Shown piece by piece: positions 46,307 through 56,066 of a DNA stretch of 64,000 bases. The translations under genes and the position numbers were made by a program. The notes below the pieces were generated by a model that was not told where the DNA came from, searched no databases, and saw only the letters and a list, made by a program, of their open reading frames with translations. The stretch is from assembly GCF_900019265.1 (NCBI RefSeq), contig NZ_CYGX02000047.1, forward strand, positions 159,576 to 223,575, given 5' to 3'. Positions within the stretch are counted from its first letter, which is position 1, and every line of letters starts with the position of its first letter. This stretch comes from Paraburkholderia ribeironis (lineage in GTDB: Bacteria > Pseudomonadota > Gammaproteobacteria > Burkholderiales > Burkholderiaceae).

Positions 46307-47856
46307 ATCATCGTCCCCCGTTCGGCCGCGATATCTTCCACGGTGCTGCGAAACACGGCGGCACGGTGCGCGTAACCCTTGAACATGTCGAAGCTCGCGC
46401 ACGCCGGCGACAGCAGTACTGCGTCGCCCGGCTGCGCTAGCGCGGCGGCGGCGCGTGTCGCTTCTTCGAGCGTGGCGTGATCGGTCAGCGCGATGCCCGT
46501 GTGTTCCAGCGCCGTGCGAATCTGCGGTGCGTCGCGGCCGATCAGCATCACCGCGCGGCACCAGCGCATCACCGGCGCAGCGAGCGGTTCGAAATCCTGA
46601 CCCTTGCCATCGCCGCCGGCGATCAACACCGCGCGCTGCGCGAGACCGTCGAGCGCGGCAACCGTCGCGCCGACATTGGTGCCCTTGCTGTCGTCCACGT
46701 AGTCGATGCCGTCGATCGACGCGATCAACTCCACGCGATGCGGCTCGCCGCGATATTCGCGCAGCCCGTGCAGCAGCGGTGCGCCCGGCAGACCGATCGC
46801 ACGCGCGAGCGCATAGGCGGCCAGCGCGTTCGCGGCGTTGTGCAGGCCGCGAATCCGTAACGCGTCCGCGGGCATCAGGCGCTTCAACGCGATGGTCGGC
46901 GGCGTCGCCGCTTCGTGCTTGCGACGGCGCTTCGGCGTGGGTGCTCCGAAGGAAGTCCCCTTCGATTCGTCGCTTGCGTCACGGTCGTACGCTTCGACCA
47001 GCCAGAGCATGCCGTTATCGCGCAGCAGACCATAGTCGCCATCGTTCTTCGGTTCGGTCACGCCGAAGGTGACTACGTCCGCGCCACCTGCGTGCGCCGA
47101 CGCGTCGCCGGAAGTCGCGAGCGTCATCACGCGCGAGTCGTCGCGGTTCAGCACGCGCACGGTCTGTGCACCGAAGATGCGGCCCTTCGCGGCCGCGTAG
47201 GCATCGAGGCCGCCGTGCCAGTCCAGATGATCCTGTGTGATGTTCAGCACCACCGCGGCATCCGGCGCGAACGTCTGCGCTGTTTCGAGCTGGAAGCTCG
47301 ACAGCTCGAGCACCCACACGTCGGGCAGCGCGGTGTGATCGATCGCTTCGGTGAGCTTGTCGAGCAGGGCCGGGCTGATATTGCCCGCCACCGCGACCTT
47401 CTTGCCGGCGCGTTCGCACAGCAGGCCGGTGAGGCTCGTTGTCGTGGTCTTGCCGTTGGTGCCCGTGATGGCGATCACCTTCGGCGCATAGCCGTCCTCG
47501 CCAAGCGTCTCCAGCGCCTGCGAGAAGAACTCGAGTTCCCCCCACACGGGAATGCCCTGCTCGCGCGCCGCCGTGATCAGCGGCAACAGGTCGGCGGCGA
47601 GCGGCGACAGGCCCGGGCTGATCGCGAGCAGCTCGATGCCTTCGAGCAGCACCGGCGCAAACGGGCCGCCGACGAACTCGGCATCGATGCCGTGCGCTTG
47701 CAGCGCGGACAGGTTCGGCGGCACTTCGCGCGTGTCGGCCACACGCAGCCGACAGCCGTGCCGCGCGCACCAGCGCGCCATTGCGAGACCGGATTCACCC
47801 AGTCCCAGCACGAGCACCATCGGCTTTTGCCGATCCCGAAACTTCTCGCCGAACAT
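46303..47856 (-). CDS. murD: UDP-N-acetylmuramoyl-L-alanine--D-glutamate ligase MurD
   Basis: A Mur ligase of 517 aa with ATP loop TGTNGKTTTT (131-140). E. coli MurD is 438 aa. Much of the excess is an insert of about 30 residues near 291-322 that is polar and very basic (KRRRKH), between the central and C-terminal domains. It lies 30 bases after mraY. Confidence 0.95.
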   Translation of the reverse strand: MFGEKFRDRQKPMVLVLGLGESGLAMARWCARHGCRLRVADTREVPPNLSALQAHGIDAEFVGGPFAPVLLEGIELLAISPGLSPLAADLLPLITAAREQGIPVWGELEFFSQALETLGEDGYAPKVIAITGTNGKTTTTSLTGLLCERAGKKVAVAGNISPALLDKLTEAIDHTALPDVWVLELSSFQLETAQTFAPDAAVVLNITQDHLDWHGGLDAYAAAKGRIFGAQTVRVLNRDDSRVMTLATSGDASAHAGGADVVTFGVTEPKNDGDYGLLRDNGMLWLVEAYDRDASDESKGTSFGAPTPKRRRKHEAATPPTIALKRLMPADALRIRGLHNAANALAAYALARAIGLPGAPLLHGLREYRGEPHRVELIASIDGIDYVDDSKGTNVGATVAALDGLAQRAVLIAGGDGKGQDFEPLAAPVMRWCRAVMLIGRDAPQIRTALEHTGIALTDHATLEEATRAAAALAQPGDAVLLSPACASFDMFKGYAHRAAVFRSTVEDIAAERGTMI

Positions 47857-47886
47857 CGCTTGCTTTCCCTTAACTTCGACTGTTGC

Positions 47887-49056
47887 TTAACGCAATTTGA
47901 GCGTGGACAAACCGAACAGACACAACATCAGCGTGACGATCCAGAAGCGCACGACCACCTGCGTTTCCTTCCAGCCCGTCAATTCGAAATGGTGATGCAG
48001 CGGCGCCATCTTGAAGAGACGCCGCCCTTCGCCGAAGCGGCGCTTGGTGTATTTGAACCACGTGACCTGCAGCATCACGGAGAGTGTCTCGGCGACAAAG
48101 ATGCCGCCCATGATGAACAGCACGATTTCCTGACGCACGATCACCGCGATCGTGCCGAGCGCGCCGCCGAGCGCAAGCGCGCCGACGTCGCCCATGAACA
48201 TCTGCGCCGGGTGCGTGTTGAACCAGAGGAACGCGAGGCCCGCGCCGCCCATCGCGGAACAGAAGATCAACAGTTCGCCCGCGCCAGGAATATGCGGAAA
48301 CAGCAGGTACTTCGAGTAGACCGAGCTGCCCATCACGTACGCGAACACGCCGAGCGATCCGCCGACCAGCACGACCGGCATGATCACGAGACCGTCGAGG
48401 CCGTCGGTGAGATTGACCGCGTTGCTCGCACCGACGATCACCAGATACGTCAGCACGATGAAGCCCCACACGCCGAGCGGATAGCTGATCGACTTGACGA
48501 ACGGCAGCATCAGGTCGGCGTTCGCCGGCAGTCCCATCGACAAGCCGCTGCGCACCCACGCCATGAACAGGTCGAACACACGCACGTTGCTCGCTTCCGA
48601 CACGCTGAACGCCAGATAGACCGCGGCGAACAGCCCGATCAACGATTGCCAGAAATACTTTTCGCGCGACGACATTCCGCGCGGGTCCTTGTAGACCACC
48701 TTGCGGTAATCGTCGACCCAGCCGATCACGCCGAAGCCGAACGTGACGAGTATCACGATCCAGATGAAGCGGTTGGTCAGGTCGGCCCACAGCAGCGTGG
48801 CCACTGCGATGCCGAGCAGAATCAGCACGCCGCCCATGGTGGGCGTGCCGGATTTGACGAGGTGGGTTTGCGGACCGTCCTTGCGGACGGCCTGACCGAC
48901 CTTCATCGCGGTCAGCTTGCGAATCACGGCCGGGCCACAGATGAGTCCGATCAGCAGCGCAGTGATGGTCGCCATCACCGCACGGAAAGTCAGATAACTG
49001 AACACGCGCAAGAAGCTTGCGTCATTCTGCAGCCATTGCGCCAGCGCCAGTAGCAT
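47887..49056 (-). CDS. mraY: Phospho-N-acetylmuramoyl-pentapeptide transferase MraY
   Basis: A 389-aa polytopic enzyme (about ten transmembrane segments) that makes lipid I. The aspartate-rich loops LTDGLDG and FMGDVGALALGG are present, as are the GWVDDYRKV and PLHHHFE motifs. It follows murF by 17 bases. Confidence 0.97.
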   Translation of the reverse strand: MLLALAQWLQNDASFLRVFSYLTFRAVMATITALLIGLICGPAVIRKLTAMKVGQAVRKDGPQTHLVKSGTPTMGGVLILLGIAVATLLWADLTNRFIWIVILVTFGFGVIGWVDDYRKVVYKDPRGMSSREKYFWQSLIGLFAAVYLAFSVSEASNVRVFDLFMAWVRSGLSMGLPANADLMLPFVKSISYPLGVWGFIVLTYLVIVGASNAVNLTDGLDGLVIMPVVLVGGSLGVFAYVMGSSVYSKYLLFPHIPGAGELLIFCSAMGGAGLAFLWFNTHPAQMFMGDVGALALGGALGTIAVIVRQEIVLFIMGGIFVAETLSVMLQVTWFKYTKRRFGEGRRLFKMAPLHHHFELTGWKETQVVVRFWIVTLMLCLFGLSTLKLR

Positions 49057-49073
49057 GCTTCGGTCCTTCTATT

Positions 49074-50486
49074 TCAATGTGCAGCGGGCGTGCTGCCCGC
49101 TGCGTTGGGTTGTGGACTCGTAACGGCGTCCACCACGCGCTCCATTTGCATGAAGCGCGAGCCTTTCACGAGAAGCGTTGCAGCAGCGCCGAAACCGGCC
49201 TGCTGCAATTGCGCGATCAACGTGCCGACGTCGGCGACGTGCTGCGCTTTGGCGCCGTATGCGCTGCAGGCGTCGCGCGATGCGTCGCCCATCGCATACA
49301 GCGCGTCGATGCCGCGCTCTTTCGCGTACGCACCGATTTCACGGTGAAACGCCGGACCGTTGTCGCCGACTTCGCCCATGTCGCCCATCACCAGCACGCG
49401 TGGCGATGCCCGCGACGCGAGCACGTCGATCGCGGCGCGCATCGAGTCGGGATTCGCGTTGTAGGTGTCGTCGATCACGGTTGCGCCGGCTAGCGTGCCA
49501 AGCATCGCCTGCTTCACTTGCAGGCGGCCCTTCACTGCGCCGAACGATTCGAGCCCGCGCTTGATCGCGTCGAGCGAAACGCCCGCTGCCAAGGCAGCTG
49601 CGGTTGCGGCCAGCGCGTTGTGCGCGTTGTGATTGCCGAGCACTTGCAGCGTGACTTCGAGCCGGCCTTGCGGCGTGTCGATGCCGAGGCGGTTGCCGTC
49701 GAACGTGCCTTTGACTGCGGCCTCGGTCACGCGCTCGGCGCAGTTCAGCGCGAAGTCGATGATGCGGTTGCCGGTGGCGGCCACGCGCCAGATGCTCGCG
49801 TAAGCGTCGTCCGCGGGGAACACGGCGACGCCTTCAGAAGAGAGCGCGTGAATCACGCTCGCGTGTTCGAGCGCGACTGCTTCGACAGTCGCCATGAATT
49901 CCTGATGCTCGCGCTGCGCGTTGTTCACGACGGCAACGGTCGGCTCGGCGAGCTTCGCCAGCAGCTCGGTTTCGCCCGGGTGGTTCATGCCGAGCTCGAC
50001 CACCGCCAGTCGATGCGCGGCGTGCAGACGGAACAGCGTGAGCGGCAGGCCGATGTCGTTGTTGAAGTTGCCCGCGGTCGCGAGACGCGCCTCGTCGCCA
50101 ACTGCGGCGGCGAAAATCGACGCGATCATTTCCTTGACCGTGGTCTTGCCGTTGCTGCCCGTGACGGCGACGAGCGGCATGCTGAACTTGCGACGCCAGC
50201 CGCGTGCGAGCGCGCCCAGCGCGAGGCGCGTGTCGGCCACGCGAATCGCGGGCACGTGCCAGCCATCCGGCGTGCGCGTGACGAGCGCGGCCGCGACGTG
50301 ACGCGCCGCGACGTCCGCCAGGAAGTCGTGCGCGTCGAAACGCTCGCCCTTGATCGCGACGAACAGATCGCCGGGGCCGGCGCTGCGGCTGTCGGTCGAC
50401 ACGCGTGCGAAGCCGACGCCGCCGTCGCCGACGACGCTGGCGCCGGGGATCAGCGCGGCGGCTTCATGTAGCGTGAACATGCTCAT
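49074..50486 (-). CDS. murF: UDP-MurNAc-tripeptide--D-alanyl-D-alanine ligase MurF
   Basis: A 470-aa Mur ligase adding D-Ala-D-Ala. The ATP loop TGSNGKTT is at residues 109-116. It overlaps murE by 4 bases. Confidence 0.97.
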   Translation of the reverse strand: MSMFTLHEAAALIPGASVVGDGGVGFARVSTDSRSAGPGDLFVAIKGERFDAHDFLADVAARHVAAALVTRTPDGWHVPAIRVADTRLALGALARGWRRKFSMPLVAVTGSNGKTTVKEMIASIFAAAVGDEARLATAGNFNNDIGLPLTLFRLHAAHRLAVVELGMNHPGETELLAKLAEPTVAVVNNAQREHQEFMATVEAVALEHASVIHALSSEGVAVFPADDAYASIWRVAATGNRIIDFALNCAERVTEAAVKGTFDGNRLGIDTPQGRLEVTLQVLGNHNAHNALAATAAALAAGVSLDAIKRGLESFGAVKGRLQVKQAMLGTLAGATVIDDTYNANPDSMRAAIDVLASRASPRVLVMGDMGEVGDNGPAFHREIGAYAKERGIDALYAMGDASRDACSAYGAKAQHVADVGTLIAQLQQAGFGAAATLLVKGSRFMQMERVVDAVTSPQPNAAGSTPAAH

Positions 50487-52042
50487 TCGCCACCTCCGCG
50501 TGCGTGCGTCGCGCGTGCCGCGAGCGCGAGGCGAGCGTGGTCCTGATCGGAGAAAGCGCGTTTCTTGCCCATGATTTCCTGTGTTGCTTCGTGCCCCTTG
50601 CCGGCCAGCACGATGACATCTTCACGCGCGGCGCCGCGGATCGCTTGCAGAATTGCGCTCGCGCGGTCCTCGACACGGCGCGCCTTCGACGCGTCCTGCA
50701 TGCCCGCGGCGATCTGCTCGATGATCGACTGCGGATCTTCGCTGCGCGGGTTGTCACTGGTCACGACCACGCCATCGGCGAGCCTCTCGGCGATCGCGCC
50801 CATCAGCGGACGCTTGGTGGCGTCGCGGTCGCCGCCGCAACCGAACATGCAGATCAGCTCGCCGCCGCGCGCAGCCGCCATCGGGCGTAGCGCTTCGAGG
50901 GTCTTTTGCAGCGCATCCGGCGTGTGCGCGTAATCGATCACGACGAGCGGCTCGTCGTTCTGCAAGCGGCCGCCCAGACGTTGCATGCGGCCATTCACCG
51001 ACTCGAGCTTCGCGAGTTCGGCGAGCGCCGCGTCGAACGGCACGTCGGCGGCGAGCAATGCGCCAAGCACGCCGAGCAGATTGCTGACGTTGAACGCGCC
51101 GAGCGTTTGCACTTCGACATCGGCGTCGCCCCAGCCCGACGTGCTCAGATGAAACGCGGTGCCGGTGGCCGTCGCGCGCACGTTCGACGCGAGCAGCAAC
51201 GCATCCGCTTGCGGCATCGCGTGCGACCCGGCTTGCGGCGCCGGGTCGAGCCCGTACGCGATGGTGCGCACCCGGCCGCGCGTGCTGGCTAGCAGGCGAC
51301 GGCCGGCGGCATCGTCGCGATTGATCACGGCCGCGCGCAGCTCCGGCCACGCGAACAGGCGCGCCTTGGCCGTTTCATAGGCTGCGAACGTGCGGTGATA
51401 GTCGAGGTGATCTTGCGTGAGGTTGGTGAACACCGCGATATCGAACGCCGTGCCGTTCACGCGTCCCTGATGCAGCGCGTGCGACGACACTTCCATCGCC
51501 ACCGCCTGCGCGCCCGCGTCGCGCAATTGCGCGAGACTGCGCTGCAGTTGCGGCGCATCGGGCGTCGTGAATCCCGTGTTCACGAGCTCGCCAGGCAAAC
51601 CGGTGCCGAGCGTGCCGATGATCGCGCAGCGCGTGCCGAGCGCAGTCAGCGCGGCCGAGATCCATTGGCTGCACGAGGTCTTGCCGTTCGTGCCGGTGAT
51701 GCCGACCGTCAGCATCGCGTCGCTCGGATCGTGATACCAGCCGCTCGCGATCGAGCCGGCAAGTTCGTTCAACGCCGGTACGGCCTGTGTGATGGACGGA
51801 TCGATCGTGCCGCCGAAGCCTTCCGGCTGAACCAGCACCGCGGCCGCGCCACGCTCAATCGCGCCGTCGATGAACGCACGGTTGTCCGCACCTTCCACCG
51901 CGTAGGCGAGGAACGCGTCACCGGCTGCGAGCGAGCGCGTGTCGGCGTGCAGATGCGCATCTGGCCGCAGGCGGGCGTGCAGCCAGCCGAGGGCGTCGGC
52001 GATCTGCCGGTGCGCGGGATGATTCTTGCGCAGCACGCTCAT
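50483..52042 (-). CDS. murE: UDP-MurNAc-L-Ala-D-Glu--meso-diaminopimelate ligase MurE
   Basis: A 519-aa Mur ligase. The ATP loop GTNGKTS is at 117-123. The DNPR motif (430-433) marks meso-diaminopimelate specificity rather than lysine. It overlaps ftsI by 4 bases. Confidence 0.97.
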   Translation of the reverse strand: MSVLRKNHPAHRQIADALGWLHARLRPDAHLHADTRSLAAGDAFLAYAVEGADNRAFIDGAIERGAAAVLVQPEGFGGTIDPSITQAVPALNELAGSIASGWYHDPSDAMLTVGITGTNGKTSCSQWISAALTALGTRCAIIGTLGTGLPGELVNTGFTTPDAPQLQRSLAQLRDAGAQAVAMEVSSHALHQGRVNGTAFDIAVFTNLTQDHLDYHRTFAAYETAKARLFAWPELRAAVINRDDAAGRRLLASTRGRVRTIAYGLDPAPQAGSHAMPQADALLLASNVRATATGTAFHLSTSGWGDADVEVQTLGAFNVSNLLGVLGALLAADVPFDAALAELAKLESVNGRMQRLGGRLQNDEPLVVIDYAHTPDALQKTLEALRPMAAARGGELICMFGCGGDRDATKRPLMGAIAERLADGVVVTSDNPRSEDPQSIIEQIAAGMQDASKARRVEDRASAILQAIRGAAREDVIVLAGKGHEATQEIMGKKRAFSDQDHARLALAARATHARGGGE

Positions 52043-53904
52043 CGCACGACTCCGGGGTGGCTTTTCGCGTCGGCGGAAATCGTCATTTTCTTCGCGCCCG
52101 CGCTGGTGGCGAGTTTCTTGACCGCCGCCGGCGTGGCCGGCGCGGCCTGCGCGGCAGGCGCCGACTCGTCCGATACGACCATCTGCTTGACCGGCATATC
52201 CGGCGGCACATTCAGCGAGCGCAGCGTATCGCCGACGATCCCCGAGAACACCGGACCCGACACCTGACCGCCGAAGTGGCTGCCCGCCGTCGGCTCGTCG
52301 ACCGACACGGCCACGACGATGCGTGGGTTCGGCATCGGCGCCATGCCGACGAACGACGCGCGATATTTGGAGTGGTCGTAGCCGTGGGCACCGTGTTTGT
52401 ACGCGGTGCCGCTCTTGCCGCCGACGCGGTAGCCCGGCACGGCTGCGTCCGGCGACGTGCCGCCCGGCGCCGTCACGGTTTCGAGCATTGCGCGCACTTC
52501 GCGGGCGGTGGTCGGCGAGAAAATCTGCGGACCCGTGGCCGGCTGCTCGCCAGGCGTGCGGAAAATCGACACCGGCATGATCTGGCCGTCATGCGCGATC
52601 GCGGTGTACGCGCGGCCCAACTGGAATAGCGACACCGACAGACCATAGCCGTACGACATGGTGGCCTGTTCGATGCGCCGCCAGCTCTTCCACGGCCGCA
52701 GACGGCCCGCCGCCGCGCCCGGAAAGCCGACCTTCGGCGCCTGGCCGAGACCGATGCTGGTATACATGTTCCACATCTCTTCGGGCTTGAGTTGCATCGC
52801 GATCTTCGTCGCGCCGATGTTGCTCGACTTCTGGATCACGCCGCCGACCGTCAGCACGCCGAACGCACTGTCGTCGGTAATCGGCGCACCGTCGAGCACA
52901 AAGCGGCCCGGCCCCGTATCTACCAGTGTAGTCGGCGTCACGCGATGCAGATCGAGCGCGAGCGACACCGTGAACGGCTTCATGATCGAGCCCGGCTCGA
53001 ACGTGTCGGTCAGGATGCGGTTGCGCAACTGGTCGCCCGTCAGGTGCGAGCGGTCGTTCGGGTTGTACGTCGGGTAGTTGACGAGCGCCAGCACTTCGCC
53101 GGTACGCACGTCGATCACCATCGCCGCGCCAGCCTTTGCCTTGAATTTTTCGACGGCCGCTTTCAGGTTCGTGTACGCGATGTACTGGATCTTGCTGTCG
53201 ATCGACAGATCGACGTCGCGGCCGTTGTGGGGCACGACCTGCTCGTCCACGTCCTCGATGATGTGGCCCATGCGGTCCTTGATCACGCGCCGGCTGCCCG
53301 ACACGCCGGCCAAGAGCTTCTGGTCGCCGAGCTCGACGCCTTCCTGGCCTTCGTCCTCGACGTTCGTGAAGCCGATCAGGTGAGCCGTGATCTCGCCTTC
53401 CGGATAGAAACGCTTGTACTCGTCGCGCATGTAGATGCCGGGGATATCCAGCGCGGTGACTTTTGCCGCGACGTCGACCGGCACCTGGCGCTTCACGTAG
53501 ACGAAGGTCTTGTCTTCGGAGAGCTTGGCGCGCAACTCCTTGGTGGTCATGCCGAGCAGTTTGCCGAGCGCATTCAGCTTGTCGGCGCCGAGGTCGTCCG
53601 GCACCGATTCGGGAATCGCCCAGATCGCGCGCACCGGCAGACTGGTGGCGAGCACGAGACCGTTGCGGTCGAGAATCTTGCCGCGCGTGGCCGGCAGTTC
53701 GAGGCGGCGCTGATAGCGGATTTCGCCCTGCTTCTGATAGAACGCGTTGCCCGGCCCCTGAATCCAGAACGCGCGCCCGGCGAGCGCGACGAACGCCATG
53801 AACAGCAGGAACACCACGAGTTTCGAGCGCCACATCGGCAGGCGCACTGACAGAATCGGATTGGCGGAAAACGCGACGCTCTTGCGAGCCGATGATTTTT
53901 TCAT
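52039..53904 (-). CDS. ftsI: Septal penicillin-binding protein 3, FtsI
   Basis: A 621-aa class B transpeptidase that cross-links septal peptidoglycan and is a beta-lactam target. It has one N-terminal transmembrane helix (about 28-45), a non-catalytic pedestal, and the transpeptidase domain with SIMK (S306-K309), SSN (360-362) and KSGT (497-500). It overlaps ftsL by 4 bases. Confidence 0.97.
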   Translation of the reverse strand: MKKSSARKSVAFSANPILSVRLPMWRSKLVVFLLFMAFVALAGRAFWIQGPGNAFYQKQGEIRYQRRLELPATRGKILDRNGLVLATSLPVRAIWAIPESVPDDLGADKLNALGKLLGMTTKELRAKLSEDKTFVYVKRQVPVDVAAKVTALDIPGIYMRDEYKRFYPEGEITAHLIGFTNVEDEGQEGVELGDQKLLAGVSGSRRVIKDRMGHIIEDVDEQVVPHNGRDVDLSIDSKIQYIAYTNLKAAVEKFKAKAGAAMVIDVRTGEVLALVNYPTYNPNDRSHLTGDQLRNRILTDTFEPGSIMKPFTVSLALDLHRVTPTTLVDTGPGRFVLDGAPITDDSAFGVLTVGGVIQKSSNIGATKIAMQLKPEEMWNMYTSIGLGQAPKVGFPGAAAGRLRPWKSWRRIEQATMSYGYGLSVSLFQLGRAYTAIAHDGQIMPVSIFRTPGEQPATGPQIFSPTTAREVRAMLETVTAPGGTSPDAAVPGYRVGGKSGTAYKHGAHGYDHSKYRASFVGMAPMPNPRIVVAVSVDEPTAGSHFGGQVSGPVFSGIVGDTLRSLNVPPDMPVKQMVVSDESAPAAQAAPATPAAVKKLATSAGAKKMTISADAKSHPGVVR

Positions 53905-54251
53905 CGCACGCCTCCGCGACGGGTAGCCGCCGGCGCCGACGCCGGGCCCGAAGTGGGGATCGGCGCATCCTCGGCCTTCGCGGCGCCCGGATCAAGCGTC
54001 AGATACTGCGTGCGTCCGGTCGTGACGGATTGCATCCGCAGCGAGTCGGTGGCGGTCTGCTCGATGCGCGACGTCTTCGACAGCGCGCTCTGCTGATATT
54101 GAAGCTGCGAATAGTCCTGCTGCAGCTGGCGCTCCTGCGACTGCGCGCGCTGCAGCTGGATAAAGATCTGACGCTGCTGATTGGTCGCGTTGACAACCGA
54201 CAAGGCGCAGCCCATCACGATAATCAGCAGAAAGATGTTGAGACGATTCAT
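53901..54251 (-). CDS. ftsL: Cell division protein FtsL
   Basis: A 116-aa bitopic protein with a transmembrane helix (about 4-21) and a Gln-rich coiled coil (about 25-75), followed by a Pro/Ala-rich tail. FtsL forms the FtsQLB complex that activates FtsWI. It overlaps rsmH and ftsI by 4 bases each. Confidence 0.93.
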   Translation of the reverse strand: MNRLNIFLLIIVMGCALSVVNATNQQRQIFIQLQRAQSQERQLQQDYSQLQYQQSALSKTSRIEQTATDSLRMQSVTTGRTQYLTLDPGAAKAEDAPIPTSGPASAPAATRRGGVR

Positions 54252-55201
54252 GGCGCGATCCGCTCCGCCACACGCATGACGGCAGAACGGGCGCGCGGGT
54301 TCGCGGCGACTTCGGCCTCGCTCGCGAATACACGGCCGATGATCTTGAGCGGAGGGCTCGGCAGATCGACGGCGCGAATCGGCAGACGGCGATCGACCGC
54401 AGGCGTACTGGCGTGCGCCTGCATGAATCGCTTGACGATCCGGTCCTCGAGCGAATGAAAGCTGATGACCACCAGCCGCCCCCCTTGCTCCAACAGCGAC
54501 AACGCTGCTTCTAAAACGACTTGCAGCTCCGCAAGCTCTTGATTGATGTGAATCCGTATAGCCTGAAAGGTGCGGGTTGCCGGATCCTTGCCCTTCTCAC
54601 GGGTTTTGACGACGTTAGCCACGATTTGGGCAAGCTCGCCCGTGCTGACGAGAGGCCCAAGACGGTCGGACTCTGCCCGGCGAGCAACAAGCGCCTTTGC
54701 AATCTGAAAAGCAAACCGTTCTTCCCCATAATCTCGTATCACCTCCGTCAGTTCCTGCACCGTGGCCCGCGCCAGCCAGTCAGCGGCAGACTCGCCGCGC
54801 GTCGGGTCCATCCGCATGTCGAGCGGGCCTTCGGCGCGGAAGCTGAAGCCCCGCTCCGGATCGTCGACTTGCGGCGACGACACACCCAGATCCAGCAACA
54901 CACCCGACACCCGTCCTACGCCGCGCTCCGCAAGCGCGGTGCGCAGTGAAGCAAAACTCTCATGCACGATGCCAAAGCGCGGATCCGTGATCTGCTGCGC
55001 GGTGGCGATCGCCAGCGGGTCCTTGTCGAACGCGATCAGACGACCCGACTCGCTGAGCCTTTCCAGCACCAGCCGGCTGTGACCGCCGCGGCCAAAGGTG
55101 CCGTCCACATACACGCCGTCAGCGCGCGTCACCAGCGCGTCGACCGCCTCGTTCAGCAGCACCGTGCGATGCTGCAATTCGCTTCCCATCGCAGGTGCCA
55201 T
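54248..55201 (-). CDS. rsmH: 16S rRNA m4C1402 methyltransferase RsmH (MraW)
   Basis: A 317-aa SAM methyltransferase. The SAM motif DGTFGRGGHS is at 33-42. It starts at 55201 (an internal ATG five codons later is also possible) and follows mraZ by 15 bases. Confidence 0.96.
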   Translation of the reverse strand: MAPAMGSELQHRTVLLNEAVDALVTRADGVYVDGTFGRGGHSRLVLERLSESGRLIAFDKDPLAIATAQQITDPRFGIVHESFASLRTALAERGVGRVSGVLLDLGVSSPQVDDPERGFSFRAEGPLDMRMDPTRGESAADWLARATVQELTEVIRDYGEERFAFQIAKALVARRAESDRLGPLVSTGELAQIVANVVKTREKGKDPATRTFQAIRIHINQELAELQVVLEAALSLLEQGGRLVVISFHSLEDRIVKRFMQAHASTPAVDRRLPIRAVDLPSPPLKIIGRVFASEAEVAANPRARSAVMRVAERIAP

Positions 55202-55216
55202 ATCTATAACCCGCGA

Positions 55217-55645
55217 TCAGAACGTGAAATTCTTTAAGGCCTCGGGCATGCCCTCGGCGATCGCCGCCTGTTCCTTGGCGGCGTAAGTCTGTGCATCCCA
55301 CAACTCGAAGTGACGGCCCATGCCGAGCAAGGTCACTTCTTTTTCCAACCCGCCAGCCATGCGCAACTCCGGCGACACGAGCACGCGGCCCGCGCCGTCC
55401 ATATCGACATCCATTGCATTACCGAGAAAAATGCGGCGCCACCAGGCGGCGTTCATCGGCAGATTGCCGACCTTCTCGCGGAAAACCTCCCATTCCGGGC
55501 GCGGAAAGAGCAACAGGCAGCCGTCCGGGTGCTTGGTGATCGTCACCCGGCCCTCTGCCTGTGTTTGCAGCGCATCCCGATAACGAGAAGGGATCGACAT
55601 CCGCCCTTTCGCATCGAGCGTCAGCGCCGACGCCCCTTGGAACAC
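55217..55645 (-). CDS. mraZ: Transcriptional regulator MraZ
   Basis: A 142-aa protein of two SpoVT-AbrB-like swapped domains that represses the dcw cluster, including itself, through 10-bp-spaced repeats. The start is GTG at 55645 (MFQGASALTLDAKGRMSIP) with GGGGAG a few bases upstream, giving the standard family length; a longer frame would include the operator. The likely operator and promoter lie at 55716-55782. Confidence 0.96.
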   Translation of the reverse strand: MFQGASALTLDAKGRMSIPSRYRDALQTQAEGRVTITKHPDGCLLLFPRPEWEVFREKVGNLPMNAAWWRRIFLGNAMDVDMDGAGRVLVSPELRMAGGLEKEVTLLGMGRHFELWDAQTYAAKEQAAIAEGMPEALKNFTF

Positions 55646-55715
55646 TTCACTCTCCCCTTTTGCGGCGCTTTGCGCCGGCTGCCCGCTTCGTGAAAATCTA
55701 CCCCAAACCGACTCT

Positions 55716-55782
55716 TGGATCACACAAAAATACACTTTCTCACACTGTCTCCCACTTTAGAGGAACGCTAAACAGGGGTCAA
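55716..55782 (-). promoter_or_regulatory. dcw promoter with four 10-bp MraZ boxes
   Basis: Minus strand: TTGACC (55782-55777), a 17-base spacer and TAAAGT (55759-55754) form the promoter. Starting inside the -10 are four units at exact 10-bp steps, each with GTG at 55755, 55745, 55735 and 55725 (GTGGGA, GTGTGA, GTGTAT, GTGTGA). They fit both published MraZ descriptions: TGGGN with 5-base gaps, and AAAGTG(T/G)N3. MraZ binding is inferred. Confidence 0.82.
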
Positions 55783-56035
55783 GGGAGATAACCGCTTTTC
55801 GAGCGGAATTTTGTTTGTTAGAACAAGGACTTAGCGCGACTCCTTCACGTCAGACATAAAACGGAAAACCGTTATAAATGAATGAACTACTGCAACTTGT
55901 GAAGGTGATACGTGAAAAGTGCAGGGGAACAGCGCGGAATGAAAGAGATCGTTAAGCGGAATCGGGAGGTCTCAGCGGGTCTTACGGGGATTTTACGAAG
56001 GGCTTGCAGCGGATGGCGCGCGAGGCGCCGTCCCA

Positions 56036-56065
56036 GTCGAGAAAGACCTGAACGGTGGTCTCGAC
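56036..56065 (-). terminator. Hairpin directly after coq7
   Basis: 7-bp arms (56065-56059 with 56042-56036) with a further short inner pairing, 1 base after the coq7 stop. No T-run, so termination is uncertain. Confidence 0.35.
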
Positions 56066-56066
56066 T

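Larger units (their letters stand above)
55646..56066. other. mraZ promoter region and coq7 3' flank
   Basis: 421 bases, locally AT-rich. It contains the mraZ promoter/operator (separate entry), several small palindromes (e.g. 5-bp CCGCT/AGCGG near 55792-55806) and a hairpin after coq7. No gene is supported. Confidence 0.55.

Noticed and set aside
55646..55735. An upstream in-frame extension of mraZ by 30 codons
   Set aside because: It would place the start inside the MraZ operator, and the GTG at 55645 has a good ribosome-binding site and gives the family length.
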